Shown: positions 26,731 to 35,686, numbered from the stretch's first letter. The stretch is 64,000 nt of DNA from CAVZVW01 sp963778845 (GCA_963778845.1 CAVZVW010000009.1:310001-374000), one strand, 5' to 3'. The notes: generated by a model not told the origin, from the letters alone. A program made the numbers and translations.

Positions 26731-28106
26731 GGCTGGTCGGCCCCTGTCGCTCCGGACCCGCCCGGCCCGCCCGCACGCACCTGCGCACGCAGCACCGCGC
26801 GTGCCACCTTGCCTCCCGAGGTGCGCGGAAGCTCGGGCAGGACGGCGTAACGCACAGGTCGAGCCGCCGCAGGAAGCCGCTCCCGCGCGAGGGCGCGGGC
26901 AAGGGCGAGCGTCGCACGCACCGCCGCAGGATCCGCCGCCGCCTCCGGGGACAGGCGCAGCGCCGCGATGACCCGTTCCCCGAGCCCCGAATGCGCCTCG
27001 CCAAGGCAGACCGCCTCGAGAACGCCGGGCACCATGGCGAGCACCGCCTCGACGTCGGCGGCCACGACGGTGTATCCGCCGACGCTGACCGCCTCCCCGC
27101 CGCGGCCGTCGACCCGCAGGACGCCGTCGGCGCTGAGCCGACCCCGGTCGCCGACGCTCGCCCAGGCGCCGTCCAGGCGCAGGGGCGCCGAGCGGTCGGG
27201 ATGCAGGTACCCCATGGCGAGGTAGGGGGAGCGCACCCAGATCACGCCGGCGTGGGCGCCGTCCCCCGTCCCGCGGACCTCGATCTCGCAGCCGGGGAAC
27301 GGGCGCAGACCGGCGCCGTCGGGGTCGAGGGCCACGAACGACAGCTCTGCGGCGCCGTAGTACTCCACGACTGCGACGCCGGTATCCGCGGCGGCCCGCC
27401 GCACCCGGTCGGTGCCGGCCGACCCGGCCACCACGACCCGGCGAAGCCGCGGCCACGCCGCGGGGCGGTGCAGGACCTCCTGGACGACGCTGGGGACGCC
27501 CTGGACGACCGTCACCTCGGGATCCGGGCGAACCGCACCCGACCGCCATGCTCCGGTGAGCACGACCGGCAGCCCCACAGCGAGCGCGTGCCATGCCGCG
27601 AAGAGCGTCAGGGTCGAGGTCAGGCCGCCCGGCGCCCACACGACGTCGTCCCGCTCCAGGCCGACAGCGGCGGTGAACGCGTCGAGGCTCACCGCCCAGG
27701 AGGCCGCCGATCGCACGACGGCGCGCGGGTGCGCGCTGCTCCCCGAGGTCAGCACGACGATCACGGGCTCCGGACGCCCGCCGGGGGTCGCTCCCCGCCC
27801 CGCCACGGCGGCGCCCACAGACCCGGGCCACGTCGGGTCGGCGAGCTGCGGCCAAGCCGGGTCGGCGAGCACGGGCACCGCACCGTCGGCCTGCGCGGCC
27901 AACAGCTGCGCGAGGGTGGTGAGCGGGTCTGCGTCTGCGACCAGGCGCACCTCGGTGCCCGTCTGCGCAGAGGCGCGGCTGCCGCTCAGGGCGCCGGACA
28001 GGGCCAGGTCGAGCAGTCCGGCCCGTGTCAGCCAGGGGCCGGACGCCGAGCGGACGGCGCGTGCGTGAGGGTCCTCGGCGGCCCTGGCGGCCAGCGCCGC
28101 CAGCAA
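26724..28106 (-). CDS. AMP-dependent acyl-CoA synthetase/ligase, YhfT-like
   Basis: Adenylate-forming enzyme that probably activates a carboxylic acid to its CoA thioester. Motifs in order: VLTSGSSAHPRAV (about 116), EYYGAAELSF (about 248), GDRGRLSADGVL (about 319), RGGEAVSVGGYTV, and the C-terminal lysine in TSGGKVARAVL (about 430). It is about 460 residues, at the short end for the class. The only standard start nearby is TTG 28106. A CTG at 28118, overlapping the bioY stop as CTGA and with GAGG seven bases upstream, fits the operon better and may be the true start. The substrate is unknown. Confidence 0.85.
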   Translation of the reverse strand: MLAALAARAAEDPHARAVRSASGPWLTRAGLLDLALSGALSGSRASAQTGTEVRLVADADPLTTLAQLLAAQADGAVPVLADPAWPQLADPTWPGSVGAAVAGRGATPGGRPEPVIVVLTSGSSAHPRAVVRSAASWAVSLDAFTAAVGLERDDVVWAPGGLTSTLTLFAAWHALAVGLPVVLTGAWRSGAVRPDPEVTVVQGVPSVVQEVLHRPAAWPRLRRVVVAGSAGTDRVRRAAADTGVAVVEYYGAAELSFVALDPDGAGLRPFPGCEIEVRGTGDGAHAGVIWVRSPYLAMGYLHPDRSAPLRLDGAWASVGDRGRLSADGVLRVDGRGGEAVSVGGYTVVAADVEAVLAMVPGVLEAVCLGEAHSGLGERVIAALRLSPEAAADPAAVRATLALARALARERLPAAARPVRYAVLPELPRTSGGKVARAVLRAQVRAGGPGGSGATGADQPG

Positions 28107-28114
28107 CGTCGGGC

Positions 28115-28708
28115 TCAGCGGGCAGCCTCGTTCACGTCCGCCCGACCGCGACGGCTGAGCACCGCGGGGTACCCGCGCTGGACGGCCGAGGCCACGACCG
28201 CCGCGACGAGCGCCTTGACCAGGTCGCCGGGCACGAAGACCCACGACTTCTGCAGCACCGTCATCACCGGCAGGCCCGCCCGCCAGGCGGCGACCGGCAC
28301 GCCGACGAGGTAGAGCGCGAGGATCCCACCGGCCACGCAGGCGACGAAGTACACCACCACGTTCGGGGTGCCCGGCCACAGCTCCACGACCCTGCCGACC
28401 ACCCAGGCCGCGAGCACGAAGCCGATCCCGAACCCCGCGCGAGGTCCTGCGAAGTACCCCAGGCCGCCGACCCCGCCGGCCATCAGAGGCAGCCCGGCGG
28501 CGACGAGAGCGAGGAACACGAGCACGGCCAGCGCCCCGCGCCGCGCGCCGAGGATGCAGCCGGTGAGCATCACGCCGAGGCTCTGGGCGGTGACCGGGAC
28601 GGCGAGCCCTGGAACGGCGATCGCGCCGGGGAGCCCGAGGGCGGCGATCAGCGCGGCGAAGACGGCGACGAGCGCCAGGTCGCGCGAGGTCAGGCTGCGG
28701 CTTGTCAG
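28115..28708 (-). CDS. bioY: biotin transporter substrate-binding S component BioY
   Basis: Membrane S component of the biotin ECF transporter. The 197-residue product has about six hydrophobic helices and the family segments TAQSLGVMLTGCILGARRG (about 36-54) and GGVGGLGYFAGPRAGFGIGF (about 73-92). No ATG, GTG or TTG lies at the conserved N-terminus; the CTG at 28708 has GGAGGG seven bases upstream and is my choice. A GTG at 28768 is in frame but lies inside the 30-bp repeat array. It is the first gene of the bioY-ligase-thiolase-bioM-bioN operon. Confidence 0.87.
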   Translation of the reverse strand: MTSRSLTSRDLALVAVFAALIAALGLPGAIAVPGLAVPVTAQSLGVMLTGCILGARRGALAVLVFLALVAAGLPLMAGGVGGLGYFAGPRAGFGIGFVLAAWVVGRVVELWPGTPNVVVYFVACVAGGILALYLVGVPVAAWRAGLPVMTVLQKSWVFVPGDLVKALVAAVVASAVQRGYPAVLSRRGRADVNEAAR

Positions 28709-28751
28709 GGCTCTGCCCTCCGAGAGTCGATCGGAACGACGCCGCGCATCT

Positions 28752-28938
28752 GTGGCGCCGTGGCACACCGCGCCAGACCGATCCGGCGCAGCGGCACACC
28801 GTGCCAAACAATCCGGCGCAGCGGCACACCGCGCCAGTCGGGCGGCGTCACGAGTGTGGAGCATCGCACCAGCTCCCGACTGGCGCAGCGGCACACCGTG
28901 CCAAACAATCCGGCGCTGCGGCACACTGCGCCAGTCGG
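28752..28938. repeat. 30-bp palindromic repeat family, locus 2 (five units) in the bioY/ABC-F divergent region
   Basis: Units at 28752-28781, 28782-28811 and 28812-28841 are tandem; two more lie at 28879-28908 and 28909-28938. The consensus core is CCGGCGCAGCGGCACACCGYGCCA. The two groups are joined by the inverted pair GCGCCAGTCGGG (28831-28842) and CCCGACTGGCGC (28875-28886), which could fold over a 32-base loop. The array occupies most of the 401-bp gap between bioY and the divergent ABC-F gene; apart from it I see no gene or riboswitch there. Confidence 0.9.
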
Positions 28939-29109
28939 GGGGGGGCCTCGAGGGCTGGGCATCAGACCGGCTCTCGGTGACCGAAGCCCCGGTGTGCTGC
29001 CCACGCCGGCGGTGCGAGCCGCAACGCCCCGCGATCCGGGGCCGCCTTGCGTACCATGGGGTGCGCGCCGTCGCGCCCCTCACATCGCCTCGTCAGGAGC
29101 AGCTCAGCC

Positions 29110-30708
29110 ATGATCGTCGCGCAGGACGTGGAGCTGCGCGCGGGCCCCCGGCTGCTGCTGGAGCACGCGACGTTCCGGGTCGCCGGCGGGGACCGGGTGG
29201 GCCTCGTCGGGCGCAACGGCGCCGGCAAGACCACTCTCACCCGCGTGCTCGCGGGGGAGCAGCAGGCCGCCGCGGGCACCGTGGCCCGCACCGGCGACGT
29301 CGGGTACCTGCCTCAGGACCCCCGGACCGGGGACCTGGACCTGCTCGCCCGCGACCGCGTGCTCTCCGCCCGCGGGCTGGACGTCGTGCTGCGCCGGCTG
29401 CGGGAGACCGAGCAGGCGATGGCGAGCCCGGACGATGACCATCGCGACGCGGCAATGGCGCGCTACGGGCGCCTCGACGCGGAGTTCACCTCCCGCGGCG
29501 GCTACGCGGCCGAGAGCGAGGCGGCGACGATCTGCTCAAGCCTGGGGCTGCCCGAACGAGTGCTGGGCCAGCGGCTGGGCACGCTCAGCGGGGGCCAGCG
29601 GCGCAGGGTGGAGCTCTCGCGAATCCTCTTCTCCGGTGCCCAGACCCTGCTGCTCGACGAACCGACCAACCATCTCGACGCGGACTCGGTGGGATGGCTG
29701 CGCGACTTCCTGCGTGCCTGGTCGGGCGGTCTCGTGGTGATCAGCCACGACGTCGGCCTGCTCGAGGCCGTCGTCACGAAGGTCTTCCACCTCGATGCCA
29801 ACCGCGCCGTGCTCGACGTCTACAACGTCGGCTGGCGCACCTACCTGGAACAGCGAGAGACCGACGAGCGGCGACGACGGCGCGAGCGGGCCAACGCCGA
29901 GAAGAAGGCCGCAGCCCTCCTGGCGCAGGCCGACAAGATGCGCGCGAAGGCCACCAAGGCCACGGCCGCGGCCAACATGGCCCGCCGGGCCGAACGCCTG
30001 CTCGGCGGGCTCGAGGAGGAGCGCCGCAGCGACCGGGTCGCCAGGCTGCGCTTCCCCGAGCCGGCCCCCTGCGGGCGCACGCCACTGACCGCCACGGGGC
30101 TGTCGAAGTCCTACGGCAGCCTCGAGGTCTTCACCGACGTGGACCTGGCGGTCGACCGGGGCAGCCGGGTCGTCGTGCTCGGTCTCAACGGCGCAGGCAA
30201 GACCACGCTGCTGCGCCTGCTCTGTGGGCTGGAACCGCCGGACACCGGAGAGGTCGTGCACGGCCACGGGCTGCGGCTGGGCTACTACGCGCAGGAGCAC
30301 GAGACGCTCGACGTCCGACGCAGCGTGCTCGAGAACATGCGCACCGCCGCTCCCGACCTCAGCGACGCCCAGGCGCGAAGCGTGCTCGGCTCGTTCCTCT
30401 TCAGCGGTGACGACGTCGACAAGCCGGCCGGGGTGCTCTCGGGCGGGGAGAAGACGCGGCTCGCGCTGGCCACCCTCGTCGTCTCGGGCGCGAACGTGCT
30501 CCTGCTCGACGAGCCGACGAACAACCTCGACCCCGCCAGCCGCACCGAGGTGCTCGAGGCTCTGCACCGGTACCGCGGATGTGTGATCCTCGTGACCCAC
30601 GACGAGGGCGCCGTGTCGGCCCTCGCGCCGGAACGCGTCGTCCTGTTGCCCGATGGCGAAGAAGATCTCTGGAACACCGAGTACCTTGATCTCGTCGCTC
30701 TCGCCTGA
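29110..30708 (+). CDS. ABC-F family ATP-binding protein
   Basis: Soluble protein with two ABC ATPase domains and no membrane segment, the ABC-F layout of ribosome-associated translation factors. The first domain has GRNGAGKTT (about 37), LSGGQRRRVELS and LLLDEPTNHLD. The charged linker RDERRRRRERANAEKKAA-like region is at about 250-310. The second domain has GLNGAGKTT (about 360), LSGGEKTRLAL and LLLDEPTNNLD. The product is 532 residues. ATG 29110 is the conserved start, with AGGAG at 29093-29097. Resistance or general translation roles cannot be separated from sequence. Confidence 0.9.
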   Translation: MIVAQDVELRAGPRLLLEHATFRVAGGDRVGLVGRNGAGKTTLTRVLAGEQQAAAGTVARTGDVGYLPQDPRTGDLDLLARDRVLSARGLDVVLRRLRETEQAMASPDDDHRDAAMARYGRLDAEFTSRGGYAAESEAATICSSLGLPERVLGQRLGTLSGGQRRRVELSRILFSGAQTLLLDEPTNHLDADSVGWLRDFLRAWSGGLVVISHDVGLLEAVVTKVFHLDANRAVLDVYNVGWRTYLEQRETDERRRRRERANAEKKAAALLAQADKMRAKATKATAAANMARRAERLLGGLEEERRSDRVARLRFPEPAPCGRTPLTATGLSKSYGSLEVFTDVDLAVDRGSRVVVLGLNGAGKTTLLRLLCGLEPPDTGEVVHGHGLRLGYYAQEHETLDVRRSVLENMRTAAPDLSDAQARSVLGSFLFSGDDVDKPAGVLSGGEKTRLALATLVVSGANVLLLDEPTNNLDPASRTEVLEALHRYRGCVILVTHDEGAVSALAPERVVLLPDGEEDLWNTEYLDLVALA

Positions 30709-30870
30709 ACGGGGAAGGCTCCGGCGCCACCGTCGGAGGCTGAGCATGGCGGCCGGCGCGTGCGAGGAGATGAACACACACACGAGCCGCTTCCGGGGGA
30801 TCACCGTCAACTGGCCGACAACCAGAAACCCGCACACGATGGTCGCGAGGTTTCCGTCCGAGGAGGATCC

Positions 30871-31086
30871 GTGGCAGACAGCGTCAAGAAGGGCGCACGA
30901 ATCACCGGTGCTGACCGCACCAAGCTCGCCACCGAGCTGACCAAGAAGTACCAGCAGGGTGCGAGCATCAGGGCCCTCGCGGAGGAGACGGGCCGCTCCT
31001 ACGGCTTCGTGCACCGCATCCTCACCGAGAACGAGGTGTCGCTTCGCAGCCGTGGCGGCGCCACCCGCGGCAAGGCCAAGCGCTGA
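30871..31086 (+). CDS. small helix-turn-helix protein
   Basis: A 71-residue basic protein with one helix-turn-helix, GASIRALAEETGRSYGFVHRIL (about 33-54), flanked by lysine-rich ends (VKKGARITGADRTKLATEL and GGATRGKAKR). GTG 30871 has a perfect AGGAGG at 30861-30866. I know close relatives from many actinomycetes but no assigned function; DNA binding is inferred from the motif. It is followed 25 bases later by the enoyl-CoA hydratase gene. Confidence 0.85.
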   Translation: MADSVKKGARITGADRTKLATELTKKYQQGASIRALAEETGRSYGFVHRILTENEVSLRSRGGATRGKAKR

Positions 31087-31111
31087 CCGCCCCGGCCGAG
31101 CGCGGGGAGCT

Positions 31112-31951
31112 CTGACGCCGGACCTGCCCGTCGACCTCGTCGAGCTCGCAGCAGCAGGCAGGCTGCGGGTTCGGCGGCTCGGCGGACGTCGCCTCGACGT
31201 CGAGCTCGCCGACCCCGGCCGACGTAACGCCCAGACCCCCGCCACCTGGCGAGGGCTCGCCGCGGTGGCGCGCTGGGCCCCGACCGAGGTGGACATCGTG
31301 GTGCTGCGCGGGGCCGGCCCGTCGTTCTCGGCGGGCCTGGACCGTCGCGCGTTCACCCCCGGCGGCCTCGACGGCGAGCCCGGGCTCGCCGAGCTGGCCG
31401 GCTGGCCCGACGACGCTTTGGACGCCGCGATCGCAGGGTTCCAGGAAGCGTTCACCGGCTGGTCCGCCGACGGGCTGGTGACCATCGCGGCCGTCCAGGG
31501 CCATGCGATCGGGGCGGGCTTCCAGCTGGCCCTGGCCGCAGACCTGCGCATCGCCGCGGACGACGCCCGCTTCTCGATGCTCGAGCCGTCACTCGGGCTG
31601 GTCCCCGACCTGGGCGGCACGCAGGCACTGGTGCGCGCCGTGGGGTACTCCCGTGCCCTGGAGATCTGCGCCACCGGGCGGTTCGTCGACGCGGCGGAGG
31701 CCCTCGCCATCGGGCTCGTGCAGCAGGTGGTGCCGGCCGCCGCTCTCGACGCCGCAGTGGACGGCCTCGTCAGCGCGTTCATGGCCACGCCCCGAGGGGC
31801 TCTGCACGCCACCCGGGTGCTGCTGCGCGACGCCCTCACCCGCACACCCGTGCAGCAGCTCGCGGCGGAGCGCCGCGCTCAGGCGGTGCGCCTGAGGGAG
31901 CTCACGGGACCGGCGTCTGAGGCGACGGCGCCGGGGCCTGCCGGCGTCTGA
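31112..31951 (+). CDS. enoyl-CoA hydratase/isomerase family protein
   Basis: Crotonase-fold enzyme. The oxyanion-hole segments are GAGPSFSAGLDRR (about 68-80) and VQGHAIGAGFQLALAADLRIA (about 129-149), with EPSLGLVPDLGGTQ following, so the acidic residue expected at the active site is present. The substrate cannot be assigned. Conserved sequence begins around LTPDLPVDLVEL, where no ATG, GTG or TTG exists. I place the start at CTG 31112; GGGGAG at 31104-31109 is rather close. The in-frame GTG at 30959 would overlap the HTH gene by 128 bases. Confidence 0.82.
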   Translation: MTPDLPVDLVELAAAGRLRVRRLGGRRLDVELADPGRRNAQTPATWRGLAAVARWAPTEVDIVVLRGAGPSFSAGLDRRAFTPGGLDGEPGLAELAGWPDDALDAAIAGFQEAFTGWSADGLVTIAAVQGHAIGAGFQLALAADLRIAADDARFSMLEPSLGLVPDLGGTQALVRAVGYSRALEICATGRFVDAAEALAIGLVQQVVPAAALDAAVDGLVSAFMATPRGALHATRVLLRDALTRTPVQQLAAERRAQAVRLRELTGPASEATAPGPAGV

Positions 31952-32151
31952 GGCGCCCGCGCGTCTCGACGGCCGTTAGGGTGCCAGGGCGGCGACGCCT
32001 GACCTGTGCCTTTGCGCTGACGGCGTAGCCGGGGCCGGGAAGGGTGGCCGGGACTGCGACGTTGGTGGCGGGTTGAGGGCTCGGTGCACCCATCGGGTCG
32101 AGGCGGTGGGCTGCTCCGGCGACGCGCCGGGGCGGAACGGAGTGGACGCGA

Positions 32152-34026
32152 GTGGCTGGGCATGGACCCTGGATGGCGATGCGCTCGTTCTCGCGCGACT
32201 CCAGCGTCGCGCAGCGTCGCCTCGCGCCAGGCACCTGGCGGCGCGTGCTCACCTACGGCAGGCCGTACCGCGGGTTCATCGCGGTGTTCCTCGTGCTCGT
32301 CGTCGTGGACGCAGCACTGGTCGTCGTCCCGCCCCTTCTCGTACGGCGGCTGCTTGACAACGGGGTAGCGGCGGGCGACCGCCAGGTGGTGGTCACGCTC
32401 GCGCTGCTGATCGCCGTGCTCGCCGTGCTCGAGGCCTTCGCGAGCCTTGCCATGCGGTGGTTCTCCTCCCGCATCGGTGAGGGCCTGATCTACGACCTCC
32501 GCACGCAGGTCTTCGACCACGTGATGCGCCAGCCCATCGCGTTCTTCACGCGTACCCAGACCGGCGCCCTGGTGTCCAGGCTCAACAGCGACGTCATCGG
32601 CGCCCAGCAGGCGTTCACGTCGACGTTGTCCGGCGTCGTGTCCAACGTCGTCTCCCTCGTGTTCGTCGTCGTGGCCATGCTGTTCCTGTCCTGGCCGATC
32701 ACTCTGGCGTCACTTGCCCTGCTGCCGCTGTTCCTGCTGCCGGCCCGCAAGATGGGGGCGCGCCTGCAGGCCATGACCCGGGAGTCGATGCAGCTCAACG
32801 CGGAGCTGGCGTCCCGGCTCACCGAGCGCTTCAACGTCGCCGGCGCCCTGCTCGTGAAGCTGTTCGGGCAGCCCGAGCGGGAGTCCGCGGAGTTCGGCCA
32901 GCGGGCCGCCCGGGTGCGTGACATCGGGGTGCGGATCGCCATGAACAACCGCGTCTTCTTCACCGCGCTCACGCTCGTGGCCTCGCTCGCGACGGCCATG
33001 GTGTACGGCGTCGGGGGCCTGCTCGCCGTGGCGGGAACGCTGTCGTTCGGGTCGCTCGTGGCCCTGGCTGCCCTGCTGGGGCGCCTCTACGGGCCGCTGA
33101 CGGCCCTGACGAACGTGCGCATCGACGTGATGACGGCGCTCGTGAGCTTCCAGCGCGTGTTCGAGGTGCTCGACCTGGAGCCCCTGGTGGTCGACAGGGT
33201 GGGGGCCCGTGACCTGGCGCCAGGCCCGCTCTCGGTCGAGCTGGACGACGTGCGCTTCACCTACCCGACTGCCGACCAGGTGTCGCTGGCCTCGCTGGAG
33301 CAGGTGGCGGTGGCCGACCGGGGCAGCGGGGACCAGGTGCTGCACGGCCTGTCGCTGCGGGCCGAACCGGGCCAGCTCGTGGCTCTGGTCGGCCCGAGCG
33401 GGGCGGGAAAGACCACCGTGACGAGCCTGGTCGCCCGCCTGTACGACCCGACGTCGGGCGTCGTGCGCGTCGGCGGGGTCGACGTCCGCGACGTCAGCCT
33501 GGCCTCCCTGCACGACGCCGTCGGCGTCGTCACCCAGGAGGCGCACCTGTTCCACGACACGGTCCGCAGCAACCTCCTGTACGCCCGCCCACAGGCCCGC
33601 GAGGCAGACCTGGTGGCCGCGCTCCAGGCCGCCCAGATCTGGGACCTCGTGTCGGGTCTGCCCGAGGGGCTGGACACGGTGGTCGGCGACCGGGGCCACC
33701 GCCTCTCGGGAGGGGAGAAGCAGCGCATCGCCCTCGCCCGGCTGCTGCTCAAGGCTCCCGGCGTGGTGATCCTCGACGAGGCCACCGCGCATCTGGACTC
33801 CGAGTCCGAGCTCGCCGTGCAGCGGGCCCTCGACCACGCGCTGAGCGGGCGCACCGCCATCGTCATCGCGCACCGGCTGTCGACGGTGCGGGCGGCCGAC
33901 GTGATCGCCGTCGTGGACGGCGGCCGCGTGGTCGAGCATGGGCGCCACGCCGAGCTCCTGGCCCGCGGCGGCCTGTACGCCGACCTCTACCGCACCCAGT
34001 TCGCCGAGGAGACCGTCGCGGGCTGA
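32152..34026 (+). CDS. ABC exporter, fused permease and ATPase
   Basis: A 624-residue multidrug/lipid-type half exporter. Six hydrophobic helices span about 35-310, including FFTRTQTGALVSRLNSDV (coupling helix region). The ATPase domain follows with VGPSGAGKTTVTSLV (about 415), the Q-loop VVTQEAHLFHDT, the signature LSGGEKQRIALARLLLK, Walker B VVILDEATAHLD and the switch histidine IAHRLSTVRAAD. GTG 32152 or ATG 32173 may be the start. The 200 bases before it hold no gene or clear promoter. Confidence 0.92.
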   Translation: MAGHGPWMAMRSFSRDSSVAQRRLAPGTWRRVLTYGRPYRGFIAVFLVLVVVDAALVVVPPLLVRRLLDNGVAAGDRQVVVTLALLIAVLAVLEAFASLAMRWFSSRIGEGLIYDLRTQVFDHVMRQPIAFFTRTQTGALVSRLNSDVIGAQQAFTSTLSGVVSNVVSLVFVVVAMLFLSWPITLASLALLPLFLLPARKMGARLQAMTRESMQLNAELASRLTERFNVAGALLVKLFGQPERESAEFGQRAARVRDIGVRIAMNNRVFFTALTLVASLATAMVYGVGGLLAVAGTLSFGSLVALAALLGRLYGPLTALTNVRIDVMTALVSFQRVFEVLDLEPLVVDRVGARDLAPGPLSVELDDVRFTYPTADQVSLASLEQVAVADRGSGDQVLHGLSLRAEPGQLVALVGPSGAGKTTVTSLVARLYDPTSGVVRVGGVDVRDVSLASLHDAVGVVTQEAHLFHDTVRSNLLYARPQAREADLVAALQAAQIWDLVSGLPEGLDTVVGDRGHRLSGGEKQRIALARLLLKAPGVVILDEATAHLDSESELAVQRALDHALSGRTAIVIAHRLSTVRAADVIAVVDGGRVVEHGRHAELLARGGLYADLYRTQFAEETVAG

Positions 34027-34045
34027 GCTGCCCGCCGGCCCGGCC

Positions 34046-34834
34046 TCAGGTCGTGTGGTCGGTCCACCGGGCGCCGTCCCAGTAACGCATCGACGCCGCG
34101 AGCCCGGGGGCGGGGAACCGGCCGGGGTCGGGGTACCAGCCGGCGGCCGGCAGGGCCCCGGCCGGCCGCGACGGCTCGGGCGCAGGTCGACCGCTGCGGG
34201 CACGCATGACGAGGCCCACGACGAGGGTCACCGCACCGACCAGGAAGCCGGCGAGCGACAGCAGAGCGCCCGCGACCGGTGCACCGAGGCCGCTCACGCT
34301 GCCGACGATGTTCGCCACGACGATGATCTCTGTCGGGTCGGAGGGCTCCACCCGCACGCGGTAGCGGCCGCCTGCTGGGGCGTCGAAGGACAGCGACGCA
34401 GAGAACACGGCATCGCCACGCGTGATCGTCGCGTTGCCGAGATGCACCACCACCGGGACCCGTGTGCCGTCGGGGGCCTCGACCGTCACCGCCTCCGGGG
34501 TGAGGACGGGCGCGGTGTCCGTGCGCTGCTCGACGACGCCGGACCGCGTGATGGTCCCGGTCCGCTCGTAGATGAGGTAGCCCCGGGGCTGGAGGTCCAG
34601 GGCGACGTCGACGGGCGTCGCGCGGACCGGCGCGGTCAGCATCTCACCGAGCGGGTTGGCGACGCGCCCCACCAGCGTGGCCATCGACGCGACGCCGAGC
34701 GCGATCGTGACCGTCAGCAGGACGAGGCCGACGACGATCGCGGCGGTGCCGCGCCGGGGTCCGCGCTCGGCACTCGCGACGGCAGCCTCGCGTGGGGGCT
34801 CTCGGGGCGCCGCGAAGGGGTGCTCGTCGTCCAC
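34046..34834 (-). CDS. membrane protein with C-terminal DUF2510 domain
   Basis: A 262-residue protein of unknown function. There is a hydrophobic helix near 35-58 (GTAAIVVGLVLLTVTIALGV), a probably extracytoplasmic beta-rich region (about 60-175), a second helix near 185-212, and a C-terminal DUF2510 with AGWYPDPG and MRYWDGARWTDHTT. DUF2510 is a short tryptophan-rich domain common in actinobacterial membrane proteins. The GTG at 34834 is my choice; an in-frame GTG at 34870 is also open. It converges with the ABC exporter, 19 bases apart. Confidence 0.8.
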   Translation of the reverse strand: MDDEHPFAAPREPPREAAVASAERGPRRGTAAIVVGLVLLTVTIALGVASMATLVGRVANPLGEMLTAPVRATPVDVALDLQPRGYLIYERTGTITRSGVVEQRTDTAPVLTPEAVTVEAPDGTRVPVVVHLGNATITRGDAVFSASLSFDAPAGGRYRVRVEPSDPTEIIVVANIVGSVSGLGAPVAGALLSLAGFLVGAVTLVVGLVMRARSGRPAPEPSRPAGALPAAGWYPDPGRFPAPGLAASMRYWDGARWTDHTT

Positions 34835-34921
34835 ACCCAGAGCATGGCAGGGCCTCACAGGCCCGGGCACCGTGGGCAGGGCGGGGAGCGACGTCGAGGG
34901 CGGGCCGAGATCGAGGGCGGC

Positions 34922-35686
34922 TCAGATCGAACGGAGGAGGCCGCCGTCCACCGACAGCACCGCGCCCGTCACGTAGCTCGATGCGGGCGACAGCAGGAAC
35001 ACGGCGGGTCGGGCGAACTCCAGCGGCTCTCCGTAGCGCCCCAGCGGGATGCGCCCCTCCTGCGAGCGGCGGCTCTCCTCGGGCCGGCCCCCAGCGGCGT
35101 CCAGCGTGCGGGTGCGTTCGGTGTCGAACCGGCCCGGCAGGATCGCGTTCACACGCACGTTGCGCGGCCCCAGCTCGTCGGCGAGGCTCTTCGCCGCCAT
35201 CGCCAGACCGGGTCGCAGGCCGTTCGACAGACCCAGGCCGGGGATGGGTTCGCGCACGGACGAGGAGAGCACGAACAGCAGCGATGCGCCCTCGTTGGAG
35301 GCGAGCTTGCCGACGGTGCGGGCCATCCGCAGGGGGGCGAGGAAGACCGACTCGAAGGCCAACCGCCAGGCACCGTCGTCGGTCTCGGCGACCGACCCGG
35401 CCGGCGGGCCGCCGATGCTCAGCAGCGCGCCGTCGAGCCGTCCGTAGCGGGCGATCGCCGCGGCCACGAGGCACGTCTCGATGCCGGGCTCGGACAGGTC
35501 GCCGGAGACGGCGATGGCACGCTCGGGACCACCCAGACCGGCGGCCATCGCGGTCAGGCGGTCCTCGTCCCGGCTGTTGAGAACCAGCCGGGCGCCCTCG
35601 GCGGCCAGCTGGTCGGCACACGCACGCCCGAGCCCCCCCGAAGCACCGGTGACGATGTAGACGCGGTCGCTCAGACCGAGATCCAT
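34922..35686 (-). CDS. short-chain dehydrogenase/reductase, atypical active site
   Basis: A 254-residue SDR with the NAD(P) motif TGASGGLGRACADQLA (about 13), SIGGPPAG in place of the usual NNAG (about 90), and VLSSSVREP (about 140). The lysine of YxxxK remains (AMAAKSLADEL), but no tyrosine sits four residues before it. The C-terminal FLLSPASSYVTGAVLSVDGG is typical. The subfamily substrate is unknown. ATG 35686 is preceded by GTGAGG. It is divergent from the sirtuin gene. Confidence 0.85.
   Translation of the reverse strand: MDLGLSDRVYIVTGASGGLGRACADQLAAEGARLVLNSRDEDRLTAMAAGLGGPERAIAVSGDLSEPGIETCLVAAAIARYGRLDGALLSIGGPPAGSVAETDDGAWRLAFESVFLAPLRMARTVGKLASNEGASLLFVLSSSVREPIPGLGLSNGLRPGLAMAAKSLADELGPRNVRVNAILPGRFDTERTRTLDAAGGRPEESRRSQEGRIPLGRYGEPLEFARPAVFLLSPASSYVTGAVLSVDGGLLRSI

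Noticed and set aside
28752..28938. CRISPR array
   Set aside because: Repeats are directly joined without unique spacers of constant length, the units are palindromic throughout, and no cas gene is near.
28709..29109. Riboswitch or BirA/BioQ operator upstream of bioY
   Set aside because: I found neither a known riboswitch core nor a TGAAC-N3-GTTAC or TTGTAAACC-type dyad; the region is dominated by the 30-bp repeats.
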